NCBI GenBank assembly: GCA_041477655.1
Contig: JBGOUP010000001.1
Location: 1-39,167, forward strand
DNA: 39,167 nucleotides
Direction of reading: 5' to 3'
Source of the DNA: JBGOUP01 sp041477655
Lineage (GTDB): Bacteria; Patescibacteriota; UBA1384; 2-12-FULL-50-11
The notes under the pieces were generated by a model. It was not told the DNA's origin. It saw only the letters and a program-made list of their open reading frames with translations, and ran no database searches. Positions 21,679 to 32,300 of this stretch are shown one piece after another (the stretch's first letter is position 1; every line of letters starts with the position of its first letter). A program made the position numbers and the translations under genes.

Positions 21679-24633
21679 TTCAAACTGCCCGCACAGCTCG
21701 CAACCGCCCTCAAGATTTTCGCCGGTGTGGGGAAATTTATCGTCAGTTAAAATTTGTTGGTAGGTAGCAATGATGTCTTTCTTGAGCTGGTCAATTTCTT
21801 TTTGACTAATTTCAAATCTTTCCTGTCGAAAGCTACCGGCGTCATCGAGAAAGTCGAGGTTAGATTCTTTGATCTTATAGGGGAAGTGGCGATCGAGCTT
21901 AGCCAAGAGCGAATAAAAGACCAGCTGGCTTTTGATTGAGCCGTCGCTGTTCTTGGTCGTTCCTTCAATCTCGCCACGGGTTTTCGATTTGGAGCCGGTC
22001 TTGTAATCAACAATTCGGACAGTCCGAGCCAAGGGATCAAGTGGATCAATCCGATCGTATTTGCCGGTCAGCCAGATATCATCAAGCAATACATGGTGAG
22101 AACGGAAACTATACTCGACCCCGACCGGTATCGGCCAACTTTGATTATACTTCTCGTAGTAGCCGGCCAACAACTTCTGGCCTTTGTCAGCCATTATCTC
22201 TTGATCGCTGACCGGACCCAAACGACGCAAGGCTTGATCAAAAAAGTCAGTCAGGGTTTTGACTGATGGCAGTTTTTCTCTGGCTTTGTATTGTTTGAAG
22301 AATAACTCCAGGGCTCGATGAACGGCGCTACCAAAAGTTAGGGAAAAACTTTCTTTGGTTGGAAACCTGAAGAGGTTGACTAACAAATAACGACGGGGAC
22401 ATGCTTTGTAAGCCGCCCAATCGGTAAAGGAGAAGGGTTCTTGGCTGATCCGTTCTCGAATATATTTCAGCTCTCGTTGCTTAATCTTGAACTGGCTAAC
22501 CGGCATAATACTTGTAGTTAAGAATTGCTCGGCCTGCGACTTACTAATGGTTACTTTTTGCTCCCAGTAAAAACCATCCATTTCCGAAACAAAACGACAA
22601 GGCAGGGTAGTCCGACCATCATTGGTCTGATTAGCCCAACTCAAATACAGCTGATGTCTGGCTCGAGTCATACCAACATAAAAGAGTCGTCGTTCATCTT
22701 CAATTGGGTCATTTTCGGAATTTGTGTCAGTTCTGACAATGGTCATGGGCAGGCGAATAACCGAACGAGATTGGCGGAGCCGCCAGTTGTGATCAGTGGC
22801 GTTGGCCACAAATACGTAGCCAAATTCTAGACCCTTGACCCCATGGACGGTTGATACAGTCAGCCCACCAGTTTCTGGCGTCAGTCTATTTACCGCAATT
22901 GTAATTCGATAATTGGCCATTGAGTCAAAATATTCTAGCAATCCCGTCAAAGTCGCTTGGGGATGCTTTTGGCTAAACCGGCCGACTTCTTCGATAAATG
23001 CCCGGATCATTTCTAGTCTTTCAACTCGATCAGGAAAACTGTTGAGAGCCACTAATACGTCAGAGCCGCTGACAATACTTTCAACCAACTCACCCAACGT
23101 CTGCTGACTGGCCAAACGATTTAGATTGAGTATTTTTTCCACGGCCGTCTTAACCAATGATTTAGCGGCCGATTTAGCAAATTGACCAGCTAACGGCTGA
23201 CCACGGCGACCCTGCCAGGATACTGGCGCTAAATGGGTGATGTTAATATTACCATCAATAATCGGCAGGGCAGTTAGTAGTGATTCATCGTCGGTTGGCT
23301 GGTTGACCGCTCGAAGAAGATTTATTAGCCGGCGAATTTCCGGCTCGGCCAGTAGGTTGGTCGAGAAATTGCCCGAGACATCCAAGCCATTTTTTTCCGC
23401 TAGGGTACGAAATTCGGCCATTTCTTTGTTAGTCCGGAACAGCACCGCTATATCGGTTAGGGAAACCTTTTTGGCTTGAAGTTTTTTAATTTCCTCAATT
23501 AGCCAGGCCGTTTGAGCTTCTTCGGATTTAGCCTCCACCACGATGGGTCTAGCCTTGTTATTAGAAACAGAACGAAGCTGACTATGTATTTTGGGCAAAC
23601 ACTCGTGGAGCTGATGTCGGTTGTGATTAATCAATTCGCTAGCGGCGTTCAGCAGGCCCTGGGAATTGCGGTAATTATCGATCAGGCTGATTGTGACGAT
23701 TTTGGGATATTTTTTAGTGAAATGAAGCATATTAGCCACTGACGCGCCCTGAAACCGATAAATTGCCTGCTTATCGTCGCCAACTACGAACAAATTGGGC
23801 GTATCAAAAAAGTCGGCCAAAGCTTCGACTAAAGCGTTCTGGGCATTGTTCGTATCTTGATATTCGTCAACTAATAAATACTGGTAACGTTCTTGATAAT
23901 AACCTTTAACGTCGTGGTTATTCTGGAGCGCGTCGGTGGCCAACAAAATCATATCCTCAAAATCGTAGAGCTGATGTTTGGCCAAATAATCTTGATAGTT
24001 GCCCAAGATTTTGGCTAGCTCTAAATTTGTGACCAGACGCTTAGTCAATAACTCCCGTTGGACAGTATTTTTACTACTAACTAAGGCGGTTTTTGTTTCA
24101 ACTTCTGAAAGCTCAACTAACAGTTGAGGCAAGATCGCTTCTTGTTTGAGTTTTTGGATGGCCGTGGCGATGGCTGGAATGTGGAAAGACGGTTGGCGGG
24201 AGGGACGAAGATTAATCAAGCTTTTATCACTGATCACTATCCGATCTATTATTTGCAAACGGTCTAAATCACTTAATTGGCCGTTATCAGAAACTTGAGG
24301 AAAAACATAGGCAAAGGTGCCGATGATCTCGCTGGCAAAGCTGTGAAAAGTGAAAATACCAACCTGGTAGGCATCGGAACCAATGATCGTTTCCAGGCGA
24401 GTTCGTAAGGTCGTCACCCCGGCTTCAGTGAATGTCAGAGCCAAAATGTTTCGTGGATCGAGCTGGGTTTTCTGCAGAATTTGGGCAATGCGCATGGCGA
24501 CAACTTGGGTTTTGCCAGTGCCCGGACCGGCAATGACCATGACCGGGCCTTCGATAGTTTCAACGGCTTGTCTTTGAGCAGTGTTAAGCTTGGCAAATTC
24601 ACGCTGAAAAGTCTGATTGGTTTTGGCAACCAT
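21670..24633 (-). CDS. UvrD/PcrA-type helicase fused to a PD-(D/E)XK nuclease, AddA/RecB-like
   Basis: 987 aa from ATG 24633. Superfamily 1A motifs are in order: NTAQRQAVETIEGP (Q motif), GPGTGKTQ (Walker A, about 36-43), LLVDEYQDTNNAQ (motif II), VVGDDKQAIYRFQGA (III), VSTVHGVKGLEF (V) and YVGMTRARHQLYLS (VI). From about residue 765 a nuclease domain begins: FTDWAAYKACPRRYLL, LTGKYDRIDPLD, VRIVDYKTGSKSK with the catalytic Asp and Lys. Cys in ACPRR and the terminal CELC could be remnants of an AddB-type iron-sulfur cluster; a fourth Cys is not obvious. It probably processes DNA ends in recombination repair. Divergent from msrA with only 39 bp between start codons. Confidence 0.9.
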   Translation of the reverse strand: MVAKTNQTFQREFAKLNTAQRQAVETIEGPVMVIAGPGTGKTQVVAMRIAQILQKTQLDPRNILALTFTEAGVTTLRTRLETIIGSDAYQVGIFTFHSFASEIIGTFAYVFPQVSDNGQLSDLDRLQIIDRIVISDKSLINLRPSRQPSFHIPAIATAIQKLKQEAILPQLLVELSEVETKTALVSSKNTVQRELLTKRLVTNLELAKILGNYQDYLAKHQLYDFEDMILLATDALQNNHDVKGYYQERYQYLLVDEYQDTNNAQNALVEALADFFDTPNLFVVGDDKQAIYRFQGASVANMLHFTKKYPKIVTISLIDNYRNSQGLLNAASELINHNRHQLHECLPKIHSQLRSVSNNKARPIVVEAKSEEAQTAWLIEEIKKLQAKKVSLTDIAVLFRTNKEMAEFRTLAEKNGLDVSGNFSTNLLAEPEIRRLINLLRAVNQPTDDESLLTALPIIDGNINITHLAPVSWQGRRGQPLAGQFAKSAAKSLVKTAVEKILNLNRLASQQTLGELVESIVSGSDVLVALNSFPDRVERLEMIRAFIEEVGRFSQKHPQATLTGLLEYFDSMANYRITIAVNRLTPETGGLTVSTVHGVKGLEFGYVFVANATDHNWRLRQSRSVIRLPMTIVRTDTNSENDPIEDERRLFYVGMTRARHQLYLSWANQTNDGRTTLPCRFVSEMDGFYWEQKVTISKSQAEQFLTTSIMPVSQFKIKQRELKYIRERISQEPFSFTDWAAYKACPRRYLLVNLFRFPTKESFSLTFGSAVHRALELFFKQYKAREKLPSVKTLTDFFDQALRRLGPVSDQEIMADKGQKLLAGYYEKYNQSWPIPVGVEYSFRSHHVLLDDIWLTGKYDRIDPLDPLARTVRIVDYKTGSKSKTRGEIEGTTKNSDGSIKSQLVFYSLLAKLDRHFPYKIKESNLDFLDDAGSFRQERFEISQKEIDQLKKDIIATYQQILTDDKFPHTGENLEGGCELCGQFELS

Positions 24634-24672
24634 TATGCTGTGAGCGTAGCTATTTTTGCTACAATTGACCAG
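24634..24672. promoter_or_regulatory. 39-bp divergent promoter between helicase-nuclease and msrA
   Basis: For msrA, an extended -10 TGC-TACAAT (TACAAT 24660-24665) puts transcription start at 24672, one base before the ATG. For the helicase a weaker TACGCT (minus, 24648-24643) would start 3 nt before its ATG. Neither gene has a ribosome site, so both appear leaderless or nearly so. Confidence 0.6.
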
Positions 24673-25143
24673 ATGGAAAAAGCCACCTTCGCCGCCGGCT
24701 GTTTTTGGAGCGTTGAAGCGGCCTTTCGGCAAATCAAAGGCATCAAATCGACCACTGTTGGCTATACAGGAGGAACTACTAAAGACCCAACTTACGAGGA
24801 GGTCTGTACCGGCACAACTGGCCACGTTGAGGCCGTTCAAGTTGAATTCGATCCCAAACTGGTTAGCTACCAAAAGTTGTTAGAGGTTTTCTGGCAGAAC
24901 CATAACCCGACTCAACGTGACGGCCAAGGTCTAGACATCGGCAATCAGTATCGCTCGATTATTTTTTATCATTCAACCGAACAACAAAAGATTGCCCAAG
25001 AATCCAAAGAAGAACTAGAAGCCAGTGCCTATTACCACGCCCCAATCGTGACAGAAATACTTCCAGCCAACCCGTTCTACAAAGCCGAAGATTATCACCA
25101 GCAGTATTTAGAGAAGCGGGGACTGTCCAGTTGCAAACTTTGA
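24673..25143 (+). CDS. msrA: Peptide methionine-(S)-sulfoxide reductase MsrA
   Basis: 156 aa. AAGCFWSVE (Cys10 nucleophile) is followed by VGYTGGTTKDPTYEEVCTGTTGHVEAVQV, FWQNHNPTQRDGQGLDIGNQYRS and an EDYHQQYLEK end, all standard. Cys154 near the end may be the resolving cysteine. It repairs oxidised methionine using thioredoxin, which is encoded nearby. The gene appears leaderless: the -10 ends 7 nt before the ATG. It overlaps the following pseudouridine synthase by 13 nt. Confidence 0.94.
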   Translation: MEKATFAAGCFWSVEAAFRQIKGIKSTTVGYTGGTTKDPTYEEVCTGTTGHVEAVQVEFDPKLVSYQKLLEVFWQNHNPTQRDGQGLDIGNQYRSIIFYHSTEQQKIAQESKEELEASAYYHAPIVTEILPANPFYKAEDYHQQYLEKRGLSSCKL

Positions 25144-25847
25144 AGCCAGAGATTATTAACGAAACTGCTGATTTTTTTGTTATCAACAAACCGCCGGGGA
25201 TGGCGGTGGAACAGCCAAGCCATAATCAAACGTTAATTGACTGGCTGATCGGGCAGGGGAGACTAGAGCCAAAAAAGTGGGGGAGTGCTACTAGAATTGG
25301 CGTCGTCCATAGATTAGACAGCGATACGTCGGGAATAGTTGTTGTGGCTAAAAATCCACAAAGTCAGGCAGAACTAACAAAACTCTGGCAGGCAAGGAAA
25401 GTGGAAAAAACTTATTTGGCTCTGGTGGTAGGGGAGATACCAAAATCGGGAACGATTGAACTGCCGATTAAACGCGACAACAAAAAAGACCGACAGGTCG
25501 TTGATTTGCTAGAAAGTGACAAATCTCGAGCAGCGATTACAACATATAAGAAATTAGCTACCAGCGACCTAGATAGCAAAAAAATGGCTTTGGTCGAAGT
25601 CAAGCCCATCACTGGCCGAACTCACCAAATCCGAGTTCACTTGAAGGCCATCGGCCATCCAATTATTGGCGACGAGTTGTACGGCGAAAAATCCAGTCGC
25701 GGTTGCGCCAAAACGCTGGGATTAACTCGACAGTTTCTCCACGCCTGGAAGCTGAAATTACCGAGCCATCCAGAATTTACGGCGGTTTTAGCCGAAGACT
25801 TGAGCCAGGCCCTAAAAAAACTTCACACTAACAATCCGACAGGTTGA
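25131..25847 (+). CDS. RluA-family pseudouridine synthase
   Basis: 238 aa catalytic domain without an S4 domain. FFVINKPPGMAVEQ begins the fold; GVVHRLDSDTSGIVVVAKN (Asp63 catalytic) and VEVKPITGRTHQIRVHLKAIGHPIIGDELYG are the family signatures. It isomerises specific uridines in rRNA or tRNA; the lack of an S4 domain and small size do not settle which RNA. The start is uncertain: a TTG at 25131 inside msrA is the longest option that keeps the N-terminal strand; no ATG is available before residue 24. Confidence 0.9.
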   Translation: MQTLKPEIINETADFFVINKPPGMAVEQPSHNQTLIDWLIGQGRLEPKKWGSATRIGVVHRLDSDTSGIVVVAKNPQSQAELTKLWQARKVEKTYLALVVGEIPKSGTIELPIKRDNKKDRQVVDLLESDKSRAAITTYKKLATSDLDSKKMALVEVKPITGRTHQIRVHLKAIGHPIIGDELYGEKSSRGCAKTLGLTRQFLHAWKLKLPSHPEFTAVLAEDLSQALKKLHTNNPTG

Positions 25848-25879
25848 GAGTCAGATTGCCAACTGGTAGAATTGGGGGA

Positions 25880-26929
25880 ATGAATCACGCGGTAATTTTA
25901 GCCGGCGGCGTTGGCACCAGACTCTGGCCGGTATCTCGCCAAAAACAACCCAAACAGTTTCAGAAATTAACTGGCGACAAAACATTAGTTCAAGACACGT
26001 TTGAGCGTTTACTACTAGTAGTTGAAGCTAGCAATGTTTGGGTGATAACAAATGAAGCTTATCGAGATTTAGTTATCGAGCAACTACCAAACTTGGCCAA
26101 AGAAAACATCTTGGTTGAGCCGGTTGGTCGTAATACTGCCCCAGCCATCGGCCTAGCGGCTATACATATTGTGCGACGTGATCCGGAAGCTAAAATCGGT
26201 TCGTTTGCCGCCGACCATTTCGTCGGCAAACCGGCGGCATTTGCCCGGGCGACTAAGGCTGGTTTTGAGCTCATTAACACCAAGCCTGAATATTTAGTGG
26301 CAATCGGCCTTAATCCAACCGAACCGGATACTAGCTTAGGCTATATAAAGATGGGAGATGAGCTGGGTAAATTTGCTGGAGAACCGGTTTTTATTGGCGA
26401 AAAATTCATAGAAAAACCCGATCTAAAAACCGCCCAACAGTTTGTCAAAAGTTGGGAATATTTGTGGAATGGCTGTTACTTTCTATTTGACGGCAGACAG
26501 ATGGGGGAGTGGCTAGAAAATTTTGCCCCAAACATTTATTCAGGTCTTAATAGCTATTTAGCCAAGCCGAGCCTCGAGAAATATCAAGCCATCCCAAGCG
26601 TTCCAATTGACACTGCTATCGCCGAAAAAGTTGAACATCTGGCGGTGGTGCCGGCTGATATGGATTGGAGTGACGTTGGGAGTTGGTCAACCCTAGACAA
26701 AGTCTTGGCCGGCAACGGCATGCAGGCAACGACTAACCACACTGCCATCAACACCGAAAATACTTTGGTTATTAGCCACACCGACAAAATGATCGCCACC
26801 GTTGGCATTAAAGATGTTGTTATTGTTGACACACCAGACGCCATCCTGATATGCCACAAAGATGAAGTTCAGAATGTTAAATTGATGGTTGACCAGCTCC
26901 ACCAAGAAGAGAAAACAGAATATCTTTAA
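25880..26929 (+). CDS. manC: Mannose-1-phosphate guanylyltransferase
   Basis: 349 aa, nucleotidyltransferase domain only, lacking the C-terminal isomerase domain of bifunctional forms. HAVILAGGVGTRLWPVSRQKQPKQF (residues 3-27) is the signature; EPVGRNTAPAIGLAA, FAADHFVG, FIEKPDLKTA, WNGCYFLF and MDWSDVGSW complete the pattern. It makes GDP-mannose for envelope polysaccharides. An extended -10 (TGG-TAGAAT, 25867-25872) puts transcription start one base before ATG 25880; GGGGGA could act as a weak ribosome site. The stop overlaps the secD start (TAATG). Confidence 0.93.
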   Translation: MNHAVILAGGVGTRLWPVSRQKQPKQFQKLTGDKTLVQDTFERLLLVVEASNVWVITNEAYRDLVIEQLPNLAKENILVEPVGRNTAPAIGLAAIHIVRRDPEAKIGSFAADHFVGKPAAFARATKAGFELINTKPEYLVAIGLNPTEPDTSLGYIKMGDELGKFAGEPVFIGEKFIEKPDLKTAQQFVKSWEYLWNGCYFLFDGRQMGEWLENFAPNIYSGLNSYLAKPSLEKYQAIPSVPIDTAIAEKVEHLAVVPADMDWSDVGSWSTLDKVLAGNGMQATTNHTAINTENTLVISHTDKMIATVGIKDVVIVDTPDAILICHKDEVQNVKLMVDQLHQEEKTEYL

Positions 26930-28179
26930 TGTCCAGGAAGTTTTGGATCGGCTTACTGTTTATATTTATTCTAATCGGCTTGGCCAGTTACACCAGCTGG
27001 CCGACGACTCAAAAGGTTTTAAAGCGGGCTGTCGCCGTTCGCCAAGGCCTAGATCTGCAAGGCGGGGTGCACTTGGCTTATCAATTAGATTTCTCTAAGA
27101 CGGCCACGGCTGACCGAACTAGCGCCCTTGATTCAACTGTCAAAGTTATTGAAAAACGAGTCAATACTACTGGTGTTGCCGAGCCATTAATTCAGCCAGC
27201 TAAGATTGGTAATGATCAAGTGGTCATCGTCGAATTGCCAGGAATTAAAGATATAAATAAAGCCATAGATCTGATCGGTAAAACTGCCCAGTTGGATTTT
27301 CGAGAAAGTAACGACGGTCAGAACTGGTTACCGACCGGCTTAACCGGCAAACAACTAAGCCGGGCCACTATCTCATTTGACCAAAACACTAACAAGCCCC
27401 AAGTCAGTCTAGAATTTAATACTGACGGTCAGAAATTGTTTGGTCAGATCACCCAACGCAACGTCGGCAAGCAGGTGGCTATTTTCCTCGATGATCAAGT
27501 CCTGTCAGCGCCAACTGTTCAGCAGGAAATTACCGATGGTCGGGCGGTTATTACTGGCACTTTCACTGTTGCTCAAGTTAAAGAATTAGTAGATTTGTTA
27601 AACGCCGGGGCATTGGATGTGCCGATTAAATTGGTCGAGCAGAGAACAGTCGGGGCAACACTCGGCGAAGAGTCGGTTAAGAGAAGCTTGGTGGCTGGGT
27701 TGATCGGTCTGTCGTTGGTTGTATTGTTTATGTTGTTTAACTATCGAGTTGCCGGCCTGGTGGCGGTTTTGGCTTTGGCCGGCTATTCAGCCATCACTCT
27801 GGCTCTGTTCAAATTAATTCCGGTTACTCTAACGCTGGCTGGCATTGCCGGGTTTATTTTATCGATTGGTATGGCTGTTGACGCCAACATTTTAATTTTC
27901 GAGCGACTCCGGGAGGAGTTGGCCAGCGGCAAAGAGCTGAAGCTGGCACTGACCGAGGCTTTCCGCCGGGCCTGGCCATCGGTTCGCGACTCCAACGTTT
28001 CAACATTGATTACCTGCACAATCCTGTATTTCACCACCACTGGTTCGGTCAGAGGATTTGCCCTGACACTGGCTTTGGGAGTGATGATCTCGCTTTTCAG
28101 TTCCATTACCGCCAGCCGAAGTTTCTTGCGCTTGTTTGCTCTCAACTCAATGCTGGCTCGAGGCTTAGAGAAATCATAA
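26929..28179 (+). CDS. secD: Protein translocase subunit SecD
   Basis: 416 aa. An N-terminal membrane helix (residues 4-21) precedes the QGLDLQGGVHLAYQ motif (near 41) and a shortened periplasmic-type P1 region. From about residue 250 there are five further membrane segments with GMAVDANILIFERLREE (near 316), the RND-type core containing the proton-relay Asp. It pairs with SecF to pull exported proteins across the membrane using proton-motive force. It is co-transcribed with manC and secF through one-base overlaps. Confidence 0.95.
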   Translation: MSRKFWIGLLFIFILIGLASYTSWPTTQKVLKRAVAVRQGLDLQGGVHLAYQLDFSKTATADRTSALDSTVKVIEKRVNTTGVAEPLIQPAKIGNDQVVIVELPGIKDINKAIDLIGKTAQLDFRESNDGQNWLPTGLTGKQLSRATISFDQNTNKPQVSLEFNTDGQKLFGQITQRNVGKQVAIFLDDQVLSAPTVQQEITDGRAVITGTFTVAQVKELVDLLNAGALDVPIKLVEQRTVGATLGEESVKRSLVAGLIGLSLVVLFMLFNYRVAGLVAVLALAGYSAITLALFKLIPVTLTLAGIAGFILSIGMAVDANILIFERLREELASGKELKLALTEAFRRAWPSVRDSNVSTLITCTILYFTTTGSVRGFALTLALGVMISLFSSITASRSFLRLFALNSMLARGLEKS

Positions 28180-29096
28180 TGTATCGCTTTTTAGGCCGAA
28201 AAAAATGGTGGTGGCTAATTATTTCCGGGGCAATTATGGTTCCAGCTATTATTTCATTGATTGTTTGGAAATTACCATTAAGCATTGATTTCAGGGGTGG
28301 AGCACAGCTGGAGCTAAAGTTCGATAAACCCGTGACCGAACAGCAACTGCGTGACAAGTTAACTGGCTACAAACAGGTTGGGGGACTAGTCGTTTCCAAA
28401 ACCGGCGATCAAACATTTCTAATTAAAGTTCTGCCTATAACCAGCGACCAGCACAAAGAAATTAGCCAACAATTGGATAAAGATTTTGGCACGGTGACGG
28501 AAAATCAATTCCAGTTAGTTGGACCAAGCGTTAGTCGTGATCTGACCAAAAAAGCCATCATCGCCGTTGTCTTGGCTTCGCTAATGATAATCCTCTACCT
28601 CGCCTACGCTTTTCGGGCAGTCACTCACCCGGTCTCTTCTTGGCGCTTTGGGGTAGTGGCGGTAGTGGCCTTGTTACACGATTTAGTAATTTCAGTCGGC
28701 GTTTTTGCCTTGCTGGCTCATTACTTACACTACGAAGTTGATGCCTCATTTATAACCGCCGTGTTAACAATTATGGGCTTTTCGGTCCACGACAGTATCG
28801 TTGTTTTCGATCGCGTCCGGGAAAATTTGCTGACGCACAAAAATTCCGTACAAGACAATTTTGAGCGGATAGTTGATGAATCACTTAGCCAAACTTTAAA
28901 TCGTTCGCTAGCGACAAGTTTAACCGTTATTTTCACACTGGTTGCGCTAGCAGTGCTGGGTGGCACGACCATCCGACCGTTTGTAGTGACGTTGCTCATC
29001 GGCATAACCATTGGGACTTACTCGTCAATTTTTACTGCCAGCCCGCTGCTAGTCATCTGGCAAAACAGAGTAGCCAATAAGGCCAGAAAGTCTTAA
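28179..29096 (+). CDS. secF: Protein translocase subunit SecF
   Basis: 305 aa, six membrane segments. LSIDFRGGAQLELKF (near residue 33) is the SecF signature, and MGFSVHDSIVVFDRVRENL (near 200) is the conserved RND core motif. NRSLATSLTVIFTLVALAVLGG follows. It overlaps the secD stop by one base. No clear terminator follows; the next 290 bp are non-coding. Confidence 0.95.
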   Translation: MYRFLGRKKWWWLIISGAIMVPAIISLIVWKLPLSIDFRGGAQLELKFDKPVTEQQLRDKLTGYKQVGGLVVSKTGDQTFLIKVLPITSDQHKEISQQLDKDFGTVTENQFQLVGPSVSRDLTKKAIIAVVLASLMIILYLAYAFRAVTHPVSSWRFGVVAVVALLHDLVISVGVFALLAHYLHYEVDASFITAVLTIMGFSVHDSIVVFDRVRENLLTHKNSVQDNFERIVDESLSQTLNRSLATSLTVIFTLVALAVLGGTTIRPFVVTLLIGITIGTYSSIFTASPLLVIWQNRVANKARKS

Positions 29097-29389
29097 CAAG
29101 TCTCATTAAAGAATTGGCTTCGTTTATATAAGGTTATAACACGTGGTCAAACAATATAACAACCAAGATTACGTCGCACTCTGTACCTTGTGCGACGTAG
29201 TGAACAAAAGCAGGCTAATTTGGCGAAATTTCGTCTAACTAAGAGAGGACCCCAAAAGAGGCAATATTTTACTAATATTACGATCAGCTACCTTGAAAGT
29301 GGAGCAGAAATTGGGAAAAAATTGCAAAAAATTGAAACATTTCCCGTATCCCCCGCATATCGGCGGGGAAGTGAGGCCAAAAAAGAATT
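29097..29389. other. Non-coding gap between secF and the ATPase operon end
   Basis: Convergent gap of about 290 bp. TACGTCGCAC pairs with GTGCGACGTA (10 bp, near 29172-29201) around a 10-nt loop; the same GTGCGACGTA string occurs in the hairpin loop after dinB at about 3238-3247. CCCCGC/GCGGGG (29351-29356, 29363-29368) is a second hairpin. Neither has a T-tract. A short plus-strand frame here lacks a ribosome site and protein-like features. Confidence 0.5.
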
Positions 29390-32300
29390 TCAATCCTGAA
29401 TTTCTTCGATCGGCTGGATTTGATTTGGCTGATGATTAAGTGGCTCAATTTGGTCGTTATTTTGGGTCGGAACCGCTAGCTCTTCGGCCTTATCCCATGT
29501 AATTAAGTCTGAATTTTCATCGATTCTCTCCCCCACTCCCCCACTCTGATTTGTCTGTGTGTCTGTATTTTGGAGCGGCTGTTCATTTATTTTTTGATCA
29601 CTCTCCCCTGCTTTCTCGAGAATATTAGCCTCAGAATTATTTGATTTCATTTCATTTCTCGGCCAGTCCCCTGCTTCTGGAGTATTAATGTCAAGCAAAG
29701 TTGGTAAACTTTCGTTAGTTTCGAATTCACTTGTCTCCCCCATCTCATTAATCGGCGGTTTAGGATTTTCTTTTTCGGCCTCTCCCACACTAACAGGTTC
29801 GGCAACTGGTTGTTTTGGCCCAGTAACAGCGTACCAGTTGCGCGAAAACCGATCTTTGAGAATCTCCACTTTAGTTCCTTCGGGCACAGTTTTAATTGGC
29901 GCTGATGATTCTGGCTCTTGAACAGTTTGGCTAGGCTGACTAGCTTCGGTCATCTTGGGTTGTGTCTCTGGAGTTGACTGGCTGACTGATGGTCTAACTT
30001 CATCTTCAATCTTCTTCTGGGCCTCAACGAAACCTTTGTCTTTGGGTATCTCTGAAACCGCTACTGGTGTCGAGTGATTGGATAGATCAATCGGCGCCGA
30101 CCACTCGGCGATATAATCCTCAACATCCGATCGAGGCCGAGTGAACTGTCGACGGCTAGCTTCGATTATGTGGTCAATAAAGCCGACCGCTTCACCCCGC
30201 GGCGGCAGAGTTTTAGCCGAGAAGGCCGGCACTGTCACACCATCAATAGCCATCTTCAAATAGATATGATAATTGTCTAAATTAACCAAATCGTTGACGT
30301 CAAAGACCGGCTCAAACTCACGTTGGAGCACCTCGGCATCGCCGGCGCCAACTCTAAATGAAACAATTGTGCCGACGTTGCCAAAGACGGCGTTAGAAAC
30401 GGTTTCGGGCATTTGGGCTATGTACTGATGAGTCATAATTAAATTGAGCCGGTATTTTCGGGCTTCGGACAGGATTGAAGCGAACGAATCGGTGGCAAAG
30501 GTTTGGAACTCATCAACATATAAGTAGAAGTCTTGGCGGTCGATTTCGCTAATGTTGGTCCGGCTCATGGCCGCCAGTTGAATCTTGGTAATCAACATCG
30601 AGCCCAATAACAGTGAGTTGTCTTCGCCAATTTTACCAACCGAAAAATCAGCCAGGAGAATTTTGCCGGAATTCATAATGTCGCCGATGTCAGTGGTGGA
30701 GCGAGGTTGGCCAACAATGTTGCGGATCGTCGAGGAAGACAGAAACTGGCCGACTTTATTCTGAATCGGGGCGATGGCTTCGGTCCGGAATTTGGGATCA
30801 TACTTCTCATACTCGTTGACAAAGAAATCGCGAATAACCGGATCTTTAACTTCATTAACGACCAGGTGGCGATAAGCGGCATCAGTTAGAATACGCATAA
30901 CTCCAAGCAAGGTTGAATTAGGATATTCAAGCAGGGCCAGAACGGCGTTTCGCAAAATATACTCTAACCTCGGCCCCCAAGATTCGCCAAAGATTTTTTT
31001 GAAAATGCCAATTACGCCGGAGGCAACCACATTTTTTAGCTCGGGGTTGACGTTCTCCAGCAAATTAAAGCCGACTGGATTATCGGCATCAGCTGGATTA
31101 AAATAAACGACATCGTTAATTCTTGATTCAGGAATGAAGTTAAGAATATGGTGGATCAGCTCGCCGTGCGGATCAACCACGGCCAGTCCCCGACCTTCAT
31201 TAATGTCGTCAATGATCATATTCTCCAGTAGCGTTGACTTACCTGTTCCGGTTTTACCGATGATGTAAGTATGGAGCCGCCTGTCGTTACGCTTGATGCC
31301 AAATTTCTTGGATTCATTGCGATAGCTGGTGCTGGCAAAAAGGGTCAGCTCTTCGGAGGGCACCACCCCATCGAGCGGCAGGTTGGCTGGCGGCTCGCCT
31401 TTTTTGGAACCAGCCCAAGCGATGGTCGGCGTGGAGACTGTTTCCGAGGGGTAATGGTAGATCGAAGCCAACTCGGTGATGTTGAAAATCATCTCTGGCT
31501 GGCCAAAAGTTCGGGAGCGAAAAAGTTTAAGCACTTCTTGGTCGGTCGTCACCTCTTTCATAATAAAACTGTTGATATTGATGGAATTAAATTGCTTAAA
31601 AGCGCCGACAATTTGTTCAAGTTTGGCTCGAGTGAAATTTGGATCCGGCCCGGCCGCCAGAATTCTTATAGTGGTCTGATAACCAAGTTTAGTAATTTTT
31701 TCTTCAATCCCCTTGATCGCCTGCTGGGCTGTTCCAGGCACATCTTTTTTATCGTCTGGCTTGTCTGACTTGTCTGGCTCGGCCGATGGATTAATGATAG
31801 TTCTAACTGCGTGAGTAGCTAAGCTGGCGGCTTCACCTATCACCAGTTCCATCCAACCTTTGTGTTTGGGCGGCTCTTTAACATCCTTAATCACCTTCTC
31901 GCCCTTATCTTGCCAGTCGTCATCGACCGGACGAACAATTGTTTGGATCCAAATTTCTTCGTCCTGATTAAGAGCACTCAAGACACCGGTGATTGCCGAA
32001 AGCGGATCAACTTCAAAATTTTGAAAAGTTTTAATTGGAAAGACCGGGTCACGCTTGAGGGTTAGTTCTGTTGCGGCCAAGTGTTTGCCCTGGGAAAGTT
32101 GAGTGTAGTCGTGCTCCAATTCTACAACTGCTGTTTCAACGTTTGGATACTGGGCATAGATTTGACCGATTACGAAATCTTTAAGATCAAGCGGTGTATA
32201 AACATAAAAAGTAATGGTATTGTTTCGGGAAACAATCTCAAAACTGATTTGGGGCTGGATATTAGAACCGGCTCGAAAAATTCCGTGCAGGGCGGCGAAC

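Noticed and set aside
29190..29399. 69-codon frame after secF
   Set aside because: The GTG start lies inside a hairpin, there is no ribosome site, and the composition is not protein-like.
31271..31768. 165-codon plus-strand frame
   Set aside because: It is antisense to the larger TraG-like ATPase, whose motifs are clear.
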